A DNA stretch of 64,000 bases from Kitasatospora sp. MAA19 (lineage in GTDB: Bacteria; Actinomycetota; Actinomycetes; Streptomycetales; Streptomycetaceae): positions 62,001-126,000 of the forward strand of contig NZ_JARXYZ010000003.1 in the NCBI RefSeq assembly GCF_029894125.1, in the 5' to 3' direction. Under the pieces are notes generated by a model that was not told the origin of the DNA, made no database searches, and saw only the letters and a program-made list of their open reading frames with translations. The first letter of the stretch is position 1. Each line of letters begins with the position of its first letter. Shown here piece after piece: positions 56,460-64,000 of the stretch. Both the position numbers and the translations under genes were made by a program.

Positions 56460-57266
56460 ATGGCTCCCGACGCAGCCGCCCGCCCGACCCGTGCGGAGCT
56501 GCGCCTCGCCGCCCGCGAACAGTCCCGCGCCGAGCGCCGCGGCGCCGCCAAGGCGGCCACCCGGACGGCCCTGCTGCGGGTCGCGCTGCCGTCGGTGGCC
56601 GCGCTCGGGGTCGCCGCCGCGGCGGCCGTCACCGTGCAGGGCGAGACCGACCAGCGCGCCCAGGCGGCCGGCCGGACCGCGCCGCACACGGCGGCCGAGG
56701 CCCCGGACAACCCGGCCGACGGCGGCGCCGAGGCCGCCAAGGCGGCCGCGCAGCAGGCGGTTGCGGCCGGCGGCCCGACCCAGGCCTCCCGCGGCGACGC
56801 CCGCCAGCCGCTGGCCGGCGCCCAGCCCACCGACGACCCGACCGCACAGCCGACCGCCGAGCCCGCCAAGCCCAAGGTGGTCATGCCGGTCGCCCAGCAC
56901 GGCCTCGGCGAACTGTTCGGCGAGGCCGGCACCCACTGGGCCAACCGCCACACCGGCATCGACTTCCCGGTGGACGGCGGCTCCCAGGTCATGGCCGTCA
57001 CCGACGGCACGATCCGCACCCTGTGGAACCCGTCGTACGGCTACATGTCGATACTGAAGATGCCCGACGGCACCGAGGCCTGGTACTGCCACCTGAGGGC
57101 GTACAAGGTCCGCAAGGGACCGGTGAAGCAGGGCGACGTCATCGCCTTCGTCGGCAGCAGCGGCAACAGCACGGGCCCGCACCTGCACTTCGAGATCCGC
57201 CCGGCCGGCAGCGGGCCGGTCGACCCGCTGCCGTGGTTCCTCTCGAACGGGCTCGACCCGCGCTAG
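56460..57266 (+). CDS. M23 family metallopeptidase (peptidoglycan endopeptidase)
   Basis: 268-residue exported LytM-type endopeptidase expected to cut peptidoglycan cross-links. A basic N-terminal part of about 40 residues (TRAELRLAAREQSRAERRG) precedes one hydrophobic segment (about 42-60), so it is probably a type II membrane protein. An Ala/Pro-rich wall-spanning linker (about 62-140) follows. The C-terminal M23 domain has zinc ligands HTGIDF (HxxxD, about 166) and HLHFEIRP (HxH). ATG at 56460 with GAGGAGG 9 bases upstream. Its stop lies only 12 bases from the convergent pcrA stop. Confidence 0.92.
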   Translation: MAPDAAARPTRAELRLAAREQSRAERRGAAKAATRTALLRVALPSVAALGVAAAAAVTVQGETDQRAQAAGRTAPHTAAEAPDNPADGGAEAAKAAAQQAVAAGGPTQASRGDARQPLAGAQPTDDPTAQPTAEPAKPKVVMPVAQHGLGELFGEAGTHWANRHTGIDFPVDGGSQVMAVTDGTIRTLWNPSYGYMSILKMPDGTEAWYCHLRAYKVRKGPVKQGDVIAFVGSSGNSTGPHLHFEIRPAGSGPVDPLPWFLSNGLDPR

Positions 57267-57278
57267 AAACCCTCCCCG

Positions 57279-59900
57279 TCAGAGCTTCTCCACCGGCGCG
57301 TAGCGCAACAGCAGTTGCTTGCGGCCCTCCGAACCGAAGTCGACCGTGGCCTGCGCCCGGTCGCCGACGCCGGTGACGCCCACCACCGTGCCCAGCCCGA
57401 AGGTGTCGTGGGTGACCCGGTCCCCGACCGCCAGCGAGACGACGTCCCGCTCCACGACCTGGCCGCCGCGCCGCGCCGACTGCCCCCAGCCCGCCTTGGG
57501 CTTCGAGGAGGCCGAGGAAGCCGACGAGGAGCGCGAACCGCCGCCCCCCGACGAGGACTTGCCCCAGGACGAACCCGAGGAGAAGCCGCGCGCGGCCGGC
57601 GCCTGCGCCGCCCCCGTCCGCTTCCACTCCACCAGGTTCTCCGGGATCTCCTCCAGGAACCGCGAGGCCGGGTTGTACGCGGGCTGCCCCCAGGCGCTGC
57701 GCAGCACCGAGCGGGTCAGGTAGAGCCGCTCCCGCGCCCGGGTGAGCCCCACGTAGGCGAGCCGCCGCTCCTCCTCCAGCTCCTTGACCTGGTTGAGCGC
57801 CCGCATGTGCGGGAAGATCCCGTCCTCCATGCCGGTCAGGAAGACCACCGGGAACTCCAGGCCCTTGGCGGTGTGCAGGGTCATCATCGTGATGACGCCC
57901 TGGCCCTCCTCGTCCTCGTCCGGGATCTGGTCGGAGTCGGCGACCAGCGCGACCCGCTCCAGGAAGTCGGCGAGCGAGCCGACCGGCGGGGTGCCGTCCT
58001 CACCGGCGTCGGGCCGCTCGCCCGGGTCCTGCTCGTACTCGAGGGCGACGGAGGCCAGCTCCTGCAGGTTCTCCACCCGGGTCTCGTCCTGCGGGTCGGT
58101 GGAGGCCTGGAGTTCGGCCAGGTAGCCGGTCTCCTCCAGGACGGCCTCCAGCACCGCGGCCGGGCCCGCGCCCGACTCGACGACCTGCCGCAGCCCGGCC
58201 ATCAGGGTGTTGAACTTCTTCACCGCGTTGGCCGAGCGCGCGGCCATCCCGTACGCCTCGTCGACCCGCACCAGCGCCTGGGCGAAGGAGATCCGCTCCC
58301 GCGCGGCCAGCGCGTCGACCATCGCCTCGGCCCGCTCGCCGATGCCGCGCTTGGGCACGTTGAGGATCCGGCGCAGCGGCACGGTGTCCTCCGGGTTGGA
58401 GAGCACCCGCAGGTACGCCAGGACGTCCCGGACCTCCTTGCGCTCGTAGAAGCGCACCCCGCCGACCACCTTGTACGGCAAACCGACCCGGATGAACACC
58501 TCCTCGAACACCCGGGACTGGGCGTTGGTCCGGTAGAAGATTGCGACGTCGCCGGGCTTGGCGTCGCCCGCGTCGGTGAGCCGGTCGATCTCGTCGGCGA
58601 TGAACTGGGCCTCGCCGTGCTCGTCGTCCGCGACGTAGCCGACGACCCGCTCGCCGTGCTCGCCGGCCGTCCAGAGCTTCTTCTCGCGCCGGTTGGCGTT
58701 GCGCTCGATGACGGCGTTGGCGGCGCTCAGGATGGTCTGCGTGGAGCGGTAGTTCTGCTCCAGCAGGATCGTGGTCGCGTTCGGGTAGTCCTCCTCGAAC
58801 TGGAGGATGTTGCGGATCGTCGCGCCGCGGAAGGCGTAGATCGACTGGTCCGCGTCACCGACGACGCACAGCTCGGCCGGCGGCACCTCGGCCAGCCGCC
58901 CGGCCGCCGGGTTCACGAACTCCCCGTCCACCGTGCGCTTCGGCGCGGCCGCGACGGATCCCCCGCTCAGCTCGCGGACGAGCATGTACTGGGCGTGGTT
59001 GGTGTCCTGGTACTCGTCGACCAGGATGTGCCGGAACCGGCGCCGGTAGTGCTCCGCGACGTCGGGGAAGGCCTGGAGCAGGTTCACCGTCGTCATGATG
59101 ATGTCGTCGAAGTCCAGCGCGTTGGCCTCGCGCAGCCGCCGCTGGTACAGCGTGTACGCCTCGGCGAGCTTCTTCTCCATCGGGTTGGCGGCCTGGTCGG
59201 CGAAGGTCTCCTCGTCGATCAGCTCGTTCTTCAGGTTGCTGATCTTCGCCGTGAAGGACTTCGGCGGGAACTGCTTCGGGTCCAGGTCGAGGTCGCGGCA
59301 GACCAGTGACATCAGCCGCTGCGAGTCGGCCGAGTCGTAGATCGAGAAACTGGACGTGAAGCCCAGCACCTTGGACTCGCGGCGCAGGATCCGCACGCAC
59401 GCGCTGTGGAAGGTGGACACCCACATCGCCCGGGCCCGCGGGCCGACCAGCGCCTCGACGCGCTCGCGCATCTCGCCGGCGGCCTTGTTGGTGAAGGTGA
59501 TCGCCAGGATCTCGCCCGGCTGCACGCCGCGGGCGCCGAGCAGGTGGGCGATCCGGTGGGTCAGCACCCGGGTCTTGCCGGAGCCGGCGCCCGCCACGAT
59601 GAGCAGCGGCGAGCCCGCGTGCAGCACCGCCTCGCGCTGCGGGTCGTTCATGCCCTCCAGCAGCTGCGCCGGGTCCACCACCGTCCGGGCGGCGCCGTTG
59701 CGGTACCAGGCGTCGCGCGCGGTCTCGGCGGCGTGGTCGGTCTGGAACAGCCCCTCCGGGATGGCCTCCTCGTAGGCCTCGTACGGGGCGTCGTCCTCGT
59801 ACGGCGGGGGCTCCTCGTCGAGGGGGGCGGCGGGCTGCTTCGACCCGGCGGCGGGTGCCTCGAAACCGGGGAGCGGGAGGTCGTCAAAGAGGCTACTCAT
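57279..59900 (-). CDS. pcrA: ATP-dependent DNA helicase PcrA/UvrD
   Basis: 873-residue superfamily 1A 3'-5' helicase for nucleotide excision repair and removal of recombination intermediates. Walker A is GAGSGKTRVLTHR (about residues 106-118), motif II is VDEYQDTNHAQ, motif III is GDADQSIYAFRGA, and motif V/VI are TLHTAKGLEFPVVFL and YVGLTRARERLYLTRS. The C-terminal Ser/Gly-rich linker (about 765-800) leads to a Tudor-like RNA-polymerase-binding domain (GDRVTHDTFGLGTVVGV). An unusual acidic N-terminal 60 residues (LDEEPPPYEDDAPYEAYEE) precede the helicase core. ATG at 59900 with GGAG 4 bases upstream. Confidence 0.96.
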   Translation of the reverse strand: MSSLFDDLPLPGFEAPAAGSKQPAAPLDEEPPPYEDDAPYEAYEEAIPEGLFQTDHAAETARDAWYRNGAARTVVDPAQLLEGMNDPQREAVLHAGSPLLIVAGAGSGKTRVLTHRIAHLLGARGVQPGEILAITFTNKAAGEMRERVEALVGPRARAMWVSTFHSACVRILRRESKVLGFTSSFSIYDSADSQRLMSLVCRDLDLDPKQFPPKSFTAKISNLKNELIDEETFADQAANPMEKKLAEAYTLYQRRLREANALDFDDIIMTTVNLLQAFPDVAEHYRRRFRHILVDEYQDTNHAQYMLVRELSGGSVAAAPKRTVDGEFVNPAAGRLAEVPPAELCVVGDADQSIYAFRGATIRNILQFEEDYPNATTILLEQNYRSTQTILSAANAVIERNANRREKKLWTAGEHGERVVGYVADDEHGEAQFIADEIDRLTDAGDAKPGDVAIFYRTNAQSRVFEEVFIRVGLPYKVVGGVRFYERKEVRDVLAYLRVLSNPEDTVPLRRILNVPKRGIGERAEAMVDALAARERISFAQALVRVDEAYGMAARSANAVKKFNTLMAGLRQVVESGAGPAAVLEAVLEETGYLAELQASTDPQDETRVENLQELASVALEYEQDPGERPDAGEDGTPPVGSLADFLERVALVADSDQIPDEDEEGQGVITMMTLHTAKGLEFPVVFLTGMEDGIFPHMRALNQVKELEEERRLAYVGLTRARERLYLTRSVLRSAWGQPAYNPASRFLEEIPENLVEWKRTGAAQAPAARGFSSGSSWGKSSSGGGGSRSSSASSASSKPKAGWGQSARRGGQVVERDVVSLAVGDRVTHDTFGLGTVVGVTGVGDRAQATVDFGSEGRKQLLLRYAPVEKL

Positions 59901-59931
59901 GGCACTCCGAGTCTATGGCCACCCACCGACA

Positions 59932-59968
59932 AGCCCGCCCGGCCCGGGAAATTCGGGCCGAACGGGCT
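59932..59968. terminator. Terminator of the PspC-kinase/regulator operon
   Basis: Two-part stem AGCCCG...CGGCCCG (59932-59946) pairing with CGGGCCG...CGGGCT (59954-59968), with symmetric 2-base internal mismatches and a 7-base loop, 47 bases past the response-regulator stop. Confidence 0.65.
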
Positions 59969-60014
59969 CGGGCCACCACGCGGGCACAGCTCAGCGCACG
60001 GCTCCCGGCGCGGC

Positions 60015-60719
60015 TCAGACCAGCCGGCGGGCGGTGGCCCAGCGGGTCAGTTCGTGCCGGTTGCTCAGCTGGAGCTTGCGCAGGACGGCGGAGACGTGAC
60101 TCTCGACCGTCTTCACCGAGATGAAGAGCTGCTTGGCGATCTCCTTGTACGCGTAACCGCGCGCGATCAGGCGGAGCACCTCGCGCTCGCGCTGGGTGAG
60201 GCGGTCCAGGTCCTCGTCGACCGGCGGGGTGTCGGTGGCGGCGAAGGCGTCCAGGACGAAGCCGGCCAGCCGGGGCGAGAACACCGCGTCGCCGTCGGCG
60301 ATCCGGAAGATCGCGTTGACCAGGTCGGTGCCGGTGATGGTCTTGGTGACGTAGCCGCGCGCGCCGCCGCGGATGACGCCGATGACGTCCTCGGCGGCGT
60401 CCGACACCGACAGGGCCAGGAACTTGACCCCGCCCTGCTCGCCCATCAGCCCGGCCGAGCGGCGCAGCACCTCGACACCGCCGCCGCCGGGCAGGTGGAC
60501 GTCGAGCAGCACCACGTCCGGCCGGGTCTCGGCGACCACCCGGACCGCCGACTCGACGTCGTCGGCCTCGCCGACCACGTCGATGCCGGTCGTCTCGGTG
60601 CGGCCGATCTCGGCCCGCACCCCCGTGCGGAACATCCGGTGGTCGTCCACCAGGACGACCCGCGCGGTACGCCCGGAGTCCTCGGCCGCGGGGACCCCGA
60701 TCGGCGCTGCCTCAGTCAT
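60015..60719 (-). CDS. LuxR-family response regulator
   Basis: 234-residue NarL/LuxR response regulator. Receiver domain (about 19-140) has the acidic pair in VLVDDHRMF, the phospho-Asp in VVLLDVHLPG (about 70-79) and the conserved Lys in GYVTKTI. The C-terminal GerE helix-turn-helix (about 172-230) reads LTQREREVLRLIARGYAYKE, IAKQLFISVKTVESHVSAVL. ATG at 60719 lies 8 bases inside the kinase gene, so translation is coupled. With the PspC kinase it resembles LiaR/VraR of the cell-envelope stress response. Confidence 0.95.
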   Translation of the reverse strand: MTEAAPIGVPAAEDSGRTARVVLVDDHRMFRTGVRAEIGRTETTGIDVVGEADDVESAVRVVAETRPDVVLLDVHLPGGGGVEVLRRSAGLMGEQGGVKFLALSVSDAAEDVIGVIRGGARGYVTKTITGTDLVNAIFRIADGDAVFSPRLAGFVLDAFAATDTPPVDEDLDRLTQREREVLRLIARGYAYKEIAKQLFISVKTVESHVSAVLRKLQLSNRHELTRWATARRLV

Positions 60720-62175
60720 TCGTTCTCTCCATCTCCAGCTCGACCTCGGTCCCGCCGTCCGGCGCGGGCCGCACCCGTGCGGTGCCGCCGTTGCGCTTCA
60801 TGCGGCCGATGATCGACTCCCGTACGCCCATCCGGTCCTCGGGCACCGTGTCGGGGTCGAAGCCGGGGCCGTGGTCGCGGACGAACACCGACACCGTCCT
60901 CCCCTCCACCTCGGCGTAGACCTGGACCGGTCCCCCGCCACCGTACTTGGCCGCGTTGACGGTCGCCTCCCTCGCGGCCTGCATCTGTGCCGCGATCCGC
61001 TCGTCCATCGGGCAGTCACCGACGATCACGACCTCGACCGGGACGCCGTGCCGGTCCTCGACCTCGGCGACGACGGCGCGCAGGCTCTCCGCCATGGTGT
61101 CGGGCGCGGCCTCGGCGGCGGCCTCCGGGCGGTACAGCCACAGCCGCAGCTCGCGCTCCTGGGCGCGGGCCAGCCTCAGCACCTCCTTGGGGTCCTCGGC
61201 CCGGCGCTGGATCAGGGTCAGCGTGTGCAGCACCGAGTCGTGGACGTGCGCGGCGATCTCGGCGCGCTCCTGGGCGCGGATGCGGGCGGTGCGCTCGGCG
61301 CCGAGGTCCTGCCACAGGCGCAGCCCGTACGGGCCGAGCAGCACCAGGACGCCGGCGAGCACGGCGAGCGAGGCCTCGACCACCGAGCCGAGCGTCGAAC
61401 CGCTGCCCTGCATGGCGAGGAAGGCGATGGTGCCGGCCACCACGAGCAGCACGCCGGCGCCGACCCGGGTGTAGGCGCCGCGCCGCTTGTCGCCCTCCTC
61501 CAGGCCGAACCAGCGCTGCCAGCGCGAGTCGTCGGCCTGCCGCCAGACCAGCGCGACACCCACCCCGATCGCCAGCAGCGGCCAGGTGTACGGCTTGGCG
61601 GTCTGCAGGCCGAGCGCGTTGAGCAGGGCGATCAGGCCGATCACGGTCATCACCAGGGCGGCGAGCTGGCCGAGGCCGCCCTGGCCGGTCTTGCCGGCGG
61701 GCGCGGCGCCCTCCCCCTCCGCGGGGACCGCGGCGACCGGCTCGCCCTGGAGCGCGTGCTGGAGCAGTTCGCGCAGCCGGCCGAGCCAGCCGCTGCGGCC
61801 CTTGCTCAGCGCCCCGCCCGGCTGCTGCCCCGCCCCGGCCGGGACGAAGGCGCCGTTGACGTACATCCAGTGGGTGCCGCCGCGCTGCGCGGGTTCGCCG
61901 ATGCCGATCGGCACCACGAACCAGAACGCCGCGTACAGCAGGGTCCCGATCCCCTGCGCGAAGAAGAGCAGCACGAACGCGAGCCGGACCCACCGCACCG
62001 GCAGCCCGAGGTGCACCGCGAGACCGTGCGCGACCCCGCCGAGCATCCGCCCCTGCGGGCTGCGGTAGAGCCGGCGGTACGGCGGCCGCCCGCCGTCGGG
62101 CGCGGTCGGGTCGGCGCCGGCCGACGACGCGGCGTCGGGGGCGAGGGGGCGGGGGTCGGTACCGGGTGCTGCCAC
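60712..62175 (-). CDS. PspC-domain sensor histidine kinase (LiaS/DesK type)
   Basis: 487 residues. The N-terminal PspC domain (about 33-95, RLYRSPQGRMLGGVAHGLAV) is followed by four further hydrophobic helices (about 185-290). The HisKA_3 phospho-acceptor lies in AAHVHDSVLHTL, and the HATPase has DHGPGFDPD and GMGVRESI-like GVRESIIGR. Sensing probably occurs at the membrane. The start is GTG at 62175; an SD is not obvious (GGTGG). Overlaps its response regulator by 8 bases and is divergent from another PspC protein, forming a likely envelope-stress circuit. Confidence 0.93.
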   Translation of the reverse strand: MAAPGTDPRPLAPDAASSAGADPTAPDGGRPPYRRLYRSPQGRMLGGVAHGLAVHLGLPVRWVRLAFVLLFFAQGIGTLLYAAFWFVVPIGIGEPAQRGGTHWMYVNGAFVPAGAGQQPGGALSKGRSGWLGRLRELLQHALQGEPVAAVPAEGEGAAPAGKTGQGGLGQLAALVMTVIGLIALLNALGLQTAKPYTWPLLAIGVGVALVWRQADDSRWQRWFGLEEGDKRRGAYTRVGAGVLLVVAGTIAFLAMQGSGSTLGSVVEASLAVLAGVLVLLGPYGLRLWQDLGAERTARIRAQERAEIAAHVHDSVLHTLTLIQRRAEDPKEVLRLARAQERELRLWLYRPEAAAEAAPDTMAESLRAVVAEVEDRHGVPVEVVIVGDCPMDERIAAQMQAAREATVNAAKYGGGGPVQVYAEVEGRTVSVFVRDHGPGFDPDTVPEDRMGVRESIIGRMKRNGGTARVRPAPDGGTEVELEMERTND

Positions 62176-62309
62176 GCCACCGATGGTTCCACGCTCGTGT
62201 GCGCGGGCGCATCAGGGTGTGTCCCTAGGCGGTTCTCAGGGACAAGTCAGGGTCCGGACAGGGCTCGCACCGGTTGGGCCGGGCCGGGCCAGCCGGGAGG
62301 ATGGTGGTC

Positions 62310-63746
62310 ATGACCGAGGACCACCGCATCCAGGAGGCCGGGCCCGCCGCCCCGCCGGAACCGGACCGCCCGCCGCTGACCAGGACCGAGCACCACCGCG
62401 TGGTGGCCGGCGTCTGCGGCGGCCTCGGGCGACACCTGGACATCGACCCGGTGGTCTTCCGGGTGGTCACCGTGGTGCTCTGCCTCTCCGGCGGCCTCGG
62501 GCTGTTCCTGTACGGCCTGGCCTGGCTGATCGTCCCCACCGAGTCGGTGCCGGACGGCAAGGGCGGCAGCCGGCACGGGCGCACCGAACTCCAGCGGGTG
62601 CTCACCGGCCGGGTCGACGGCCAGTCGGTCGGCGCGGTGCTGCTGACGGTGATCGGCACCGGGGTGTTCTTCTCCTCGATGGGCCAGGACGACCAGCTGT
62701 TCCCGCTGCTGCTGCTCGCGGGCCTGGTCTTCCTGGCGGTGCGCTACGACCCGGAGCGCCGCCGAGGCCGGCTGCGCGGACGCCGCCGCGGCGGCCCGTA
62801 CGACCGCCACTACCCCGACGCGGACCCGGCCGGCCCGCACCCGTGGCCCTGGCCGGAGGAGGACGAGGCCGCCCGCGCCCGGCACGCCGCGGAGCGCGCC
62901 GCCGGAACGGTGCCCGCCGACTCCCCCGCCCCCGGCCCGACCGGCTACCTGTGGGACCCGCGCCACCCCGAGCGCAACCCCTACGGCGCCACCACCACCC
63001 CGCCGTTCGGCACCCCGGTGCCCCCGGTGGGCGGCCCGGCCCAGCCCTGGTGGCGGCGCGCCGACCTGCCCGCGGGCGACCCACTGCGCAAGGACGGCCC
63101 GCCCCGCAGGCCGCGGCCCACCGCCGTCCGGCACCCGCGGGAGCGGTCCGCGCTCGGCTTCTTCGGCCTGCTGCTGGCGATCGGCGCGGGTGCCGCGGTC
63201 TGGTCCGCCTCCGCCGGCCACACCGGCGTCACCGTGCTGAGTGCGACCGTGCTGGCCACCGCGCTGCTGGTGATCGGTCTGACGCTGCTGCTCGGCGCGA
63301 AGTTCGGCCGGGCCCGCAAGCTCGCGATGACGGGCCTGCTGCTCACCCTGGCGCTGGTCTTCGTCGGCCGCTCGACGGACTCCGTGCAGAACGCCGTCGG
63401 CCAGCGCGACTTCACCGTCGTCGCGACGGCCGACCTGCAGCCCAAGTACTCCCTCGGCGCCGGCCGGATCCGGCTGGACCTGACCGGGCTCGACCCGGCC
63501 GGGACCACCCTCACCAGCAAGGTCGAACTCGGTGCCGGCGAGCTGACCGTCCTCCTGCCGCCGGACGCGACGGTGAACCTGGTGACCCGGATGGGCCTCG
63601 GCGACGTCTCGATCCCCGGTGACCGCAACGACGGCACCGGCCGCCACACCTACCTGCTGCAACCCGGCAGCGGTCACTCGTCCAAGGGCACGCTCGACCT
63701 CGAACTCGCGGTCGGGATCGGCAACATCAAGGTGGTCCAGCAGTGA
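62310..63746 (+). CDS. PspC-domain LiaF-like membrane protein
   Basis: 478-residue membrane protein. The N-terminal PspC domain (about 24-80; RVVAGVCGGLGRHLDIDPVV) continues into a helix pair. A Pro/Arg/His-rich cytoplasmic loop (about 150-285) is followed by three helices (about 290-365). A C-terminal beta-rich domain with KVELGAGELTVLLPPDATVN resembles the LiaF/DUF4097 adhesin-like domain. In Firmicutes LiaF inhibits the LiaSR system, so this protein may regulate the divergent kinase (inference). ATG at 62310 with GGGAGG 9 bases upstream; ATG at 62301 abuts the SD and is rejected. Overlaps the next gene by 4 bases. Confidence 0.88.
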   Translation: MTEDHRIQEAGPAAPPEPDRPPLTRTEHHRVVAGVCGGLGRHLDIDPVVFRVVTVVLCLSGGLGLFLYGLAWLIVPTESVPDGKGGSRHGRTELQRVLTGRVDGQSVGAVLLTVIGTGVFFSSMGQDDQLFPLLLLAGLVFLAVRYDPERRRGRLRGRRRGGPYDRHYPDADPAGPHPWPWPEEDEAARARHAAERAAGTVPADSPAPGPTGYLWDPRHPERNPYGATTTPPFGTPVPPVGGPAQPWWRRADLPAGDPLRKDGPPRRPRPTAVRHPRERSALGFFGLLLAIGAGAAVWSASAGHTGVTVLSATVLATALLVIGLTLLLGAKFGRARKLAMTGLLLTLALVFVGRSTDSVQNAVGQRDFTVVATADLQPKYSLGAGRIRLDLTGLDPAGTTLTSKVELGAGELTVLLPPDATVNLVTRMGLGDVSIPGDRNDGTGRHTYLLQPGSGHSSKGTLDLELAVGIGNIKVVQQ

Positions 63747-63952
63747 GGAAGCACCCGCTCGACCTGTTCTCGCTGATCGCGGGCGGACTGTTCACCACGA
63801 TCGCCGTGGTCTACCTGGTCGCGGCGCTCAACGACCAGACGGTGAACGGCCGGATCGTCATCCCGGTCACCTTCATCGTGCTCGGCCTCGGCGGCCTGGC
63901 CGGCGCGGTCGCGGCGGTCACCCGGCGCGGCCGCACCGACCGCGAGCCCTGA
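63743..63952 (+). CDS. Small two-helix membrane protein
   Basis: 69 residues, function unknown. Two hydrophobic helices (about 9-28 and 38-58) join across NDQTVNGRIVIP, with a basic tail TRRGRTDREP. GTG at 63743 overlaps the stop of the PspC/LiaF-like gene (GTGA), so it is translationally coupled and probably works with it in the membrane. Confidence 0.82.
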   Translation: MRKHPLDLFSLIAGGLFTTIAVVYLVAALNDQTVNGRIVIPVTFIVLGLGGLAGAVAAVTRRGRTDREP

Positions 63953-64000
63953 CCGCCCAGGGCCGGCCGTTCAGGACCGGCCTTCACAAGGGCCGGCCCC
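63953..64000. other. Start of a hairpin-rich intergenic region, cut by the window end
   Basis: Contains GCCGG/CCGGC type inverted repeats around 63,964-63,983 and another GGGCCGGCCCC-like stretch at the edge. Probably the terminator of the PspC operon. Confidence 0.35.

Noticed and set aside
62301-62309. Alternative ATG for the LiaF-like gene
   Set aside because: It directly abuts the GGGAGG ribosome binding site with no spacer. ATG at 62310 has a normal 9-base spacer.

Overview
The window is high-GC DNA dense with divergent and convergent gene pairs, C/G-ending codons, frequent GTG starts, short 4-base start/stop overlaps and strong GC hairpins between genes. Gene content (TagF-like polymer enzymes, SWIM/MoxR cluster, PspC kinase pair, sdhCDAB, purN-purH, folD, mdh, sucCD, pcrA) and gene order match, from memory, the core-chromosome stretch around SCO4790-SCO4900 of Streptomyces coelicolor. 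The source is therefore a Streptomyces or close relative such as Kitasatospora. No tRNA, rRNA, insertion sequence, prophage or CRISPR was seen; this is chromosomal core, not an island.

Layout. 1-1,376: end of an MFS transporter and a Uma2-family protein. 1,404-8,538: a nucleoside uptake and pyrimidine salvage operon on the minus strand (binding lipoprotein, ABC ATPase, two permeases, cdd, deoA). 8,824-16,052: M20 hydrolase, B12-dependent acyl-CoA mutase large subunit, SDR oxidoreductase, secreted tripeptidyl-aminopeptidase-like hydrolase, a degenerate UraD-like protein and a lipoprotein. 16,307-19,757: sdhCDAB. 19,834-23,498: small membrane protein, D,D-carboxypeptidase-like protein, YihY membrane protein, GT2 glycosyltransferase. 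23,632-30,012: two large paralogous TagF-like polymer synthases. 30,014-35,581: RNA-ligase-like protein, trpS, CBS/CNNM protein, mdh, DUF3017 protein and folD, all on the minus strand. 36,066-43,616: small membrane proteins, purN-purH, a GH18/ricin protein and a DUF6350 membrane protein. 43,719-47,299: a chimeric LuxR/sigma-like membrane protein and sucCD. 47,604-55,585: a divergent cluster of MoxR AAA ATPase, DUF5682 and VWA proteins (minus strand) and SWIM and DUF5691 proteins (plus strand). 55,693-63,952: B12-binding small subunit, M23 peptidase, pcrA, a LiaSR-like PspC-kinase/regulator pair, and a divergent LiaF-like PspC protein.

Functional links. Three TCA-cycle loci (sdh, mdh, sucCD) lie within about 31 kb. 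The mutase large subunit carries the methylmalonyl-type Tyr/Arg substrate pair but no B12 domain; a candidate B12 subunit lies 44 kb away. Two purine genes are joined by a 26-codon micro-ORF. The same micro-ORF family, as two tandem copies, joins the MoxR gene to DUF5682. Each copy ends in an ATGA or GTGA overlap with the next start and carries an SD-like GNGGTGGG box just before it. This micro-ORF family and the MoxR-VWA-SWIM-DUF5682-DUF5691 cluster are the best candidates here for undescribed biology.
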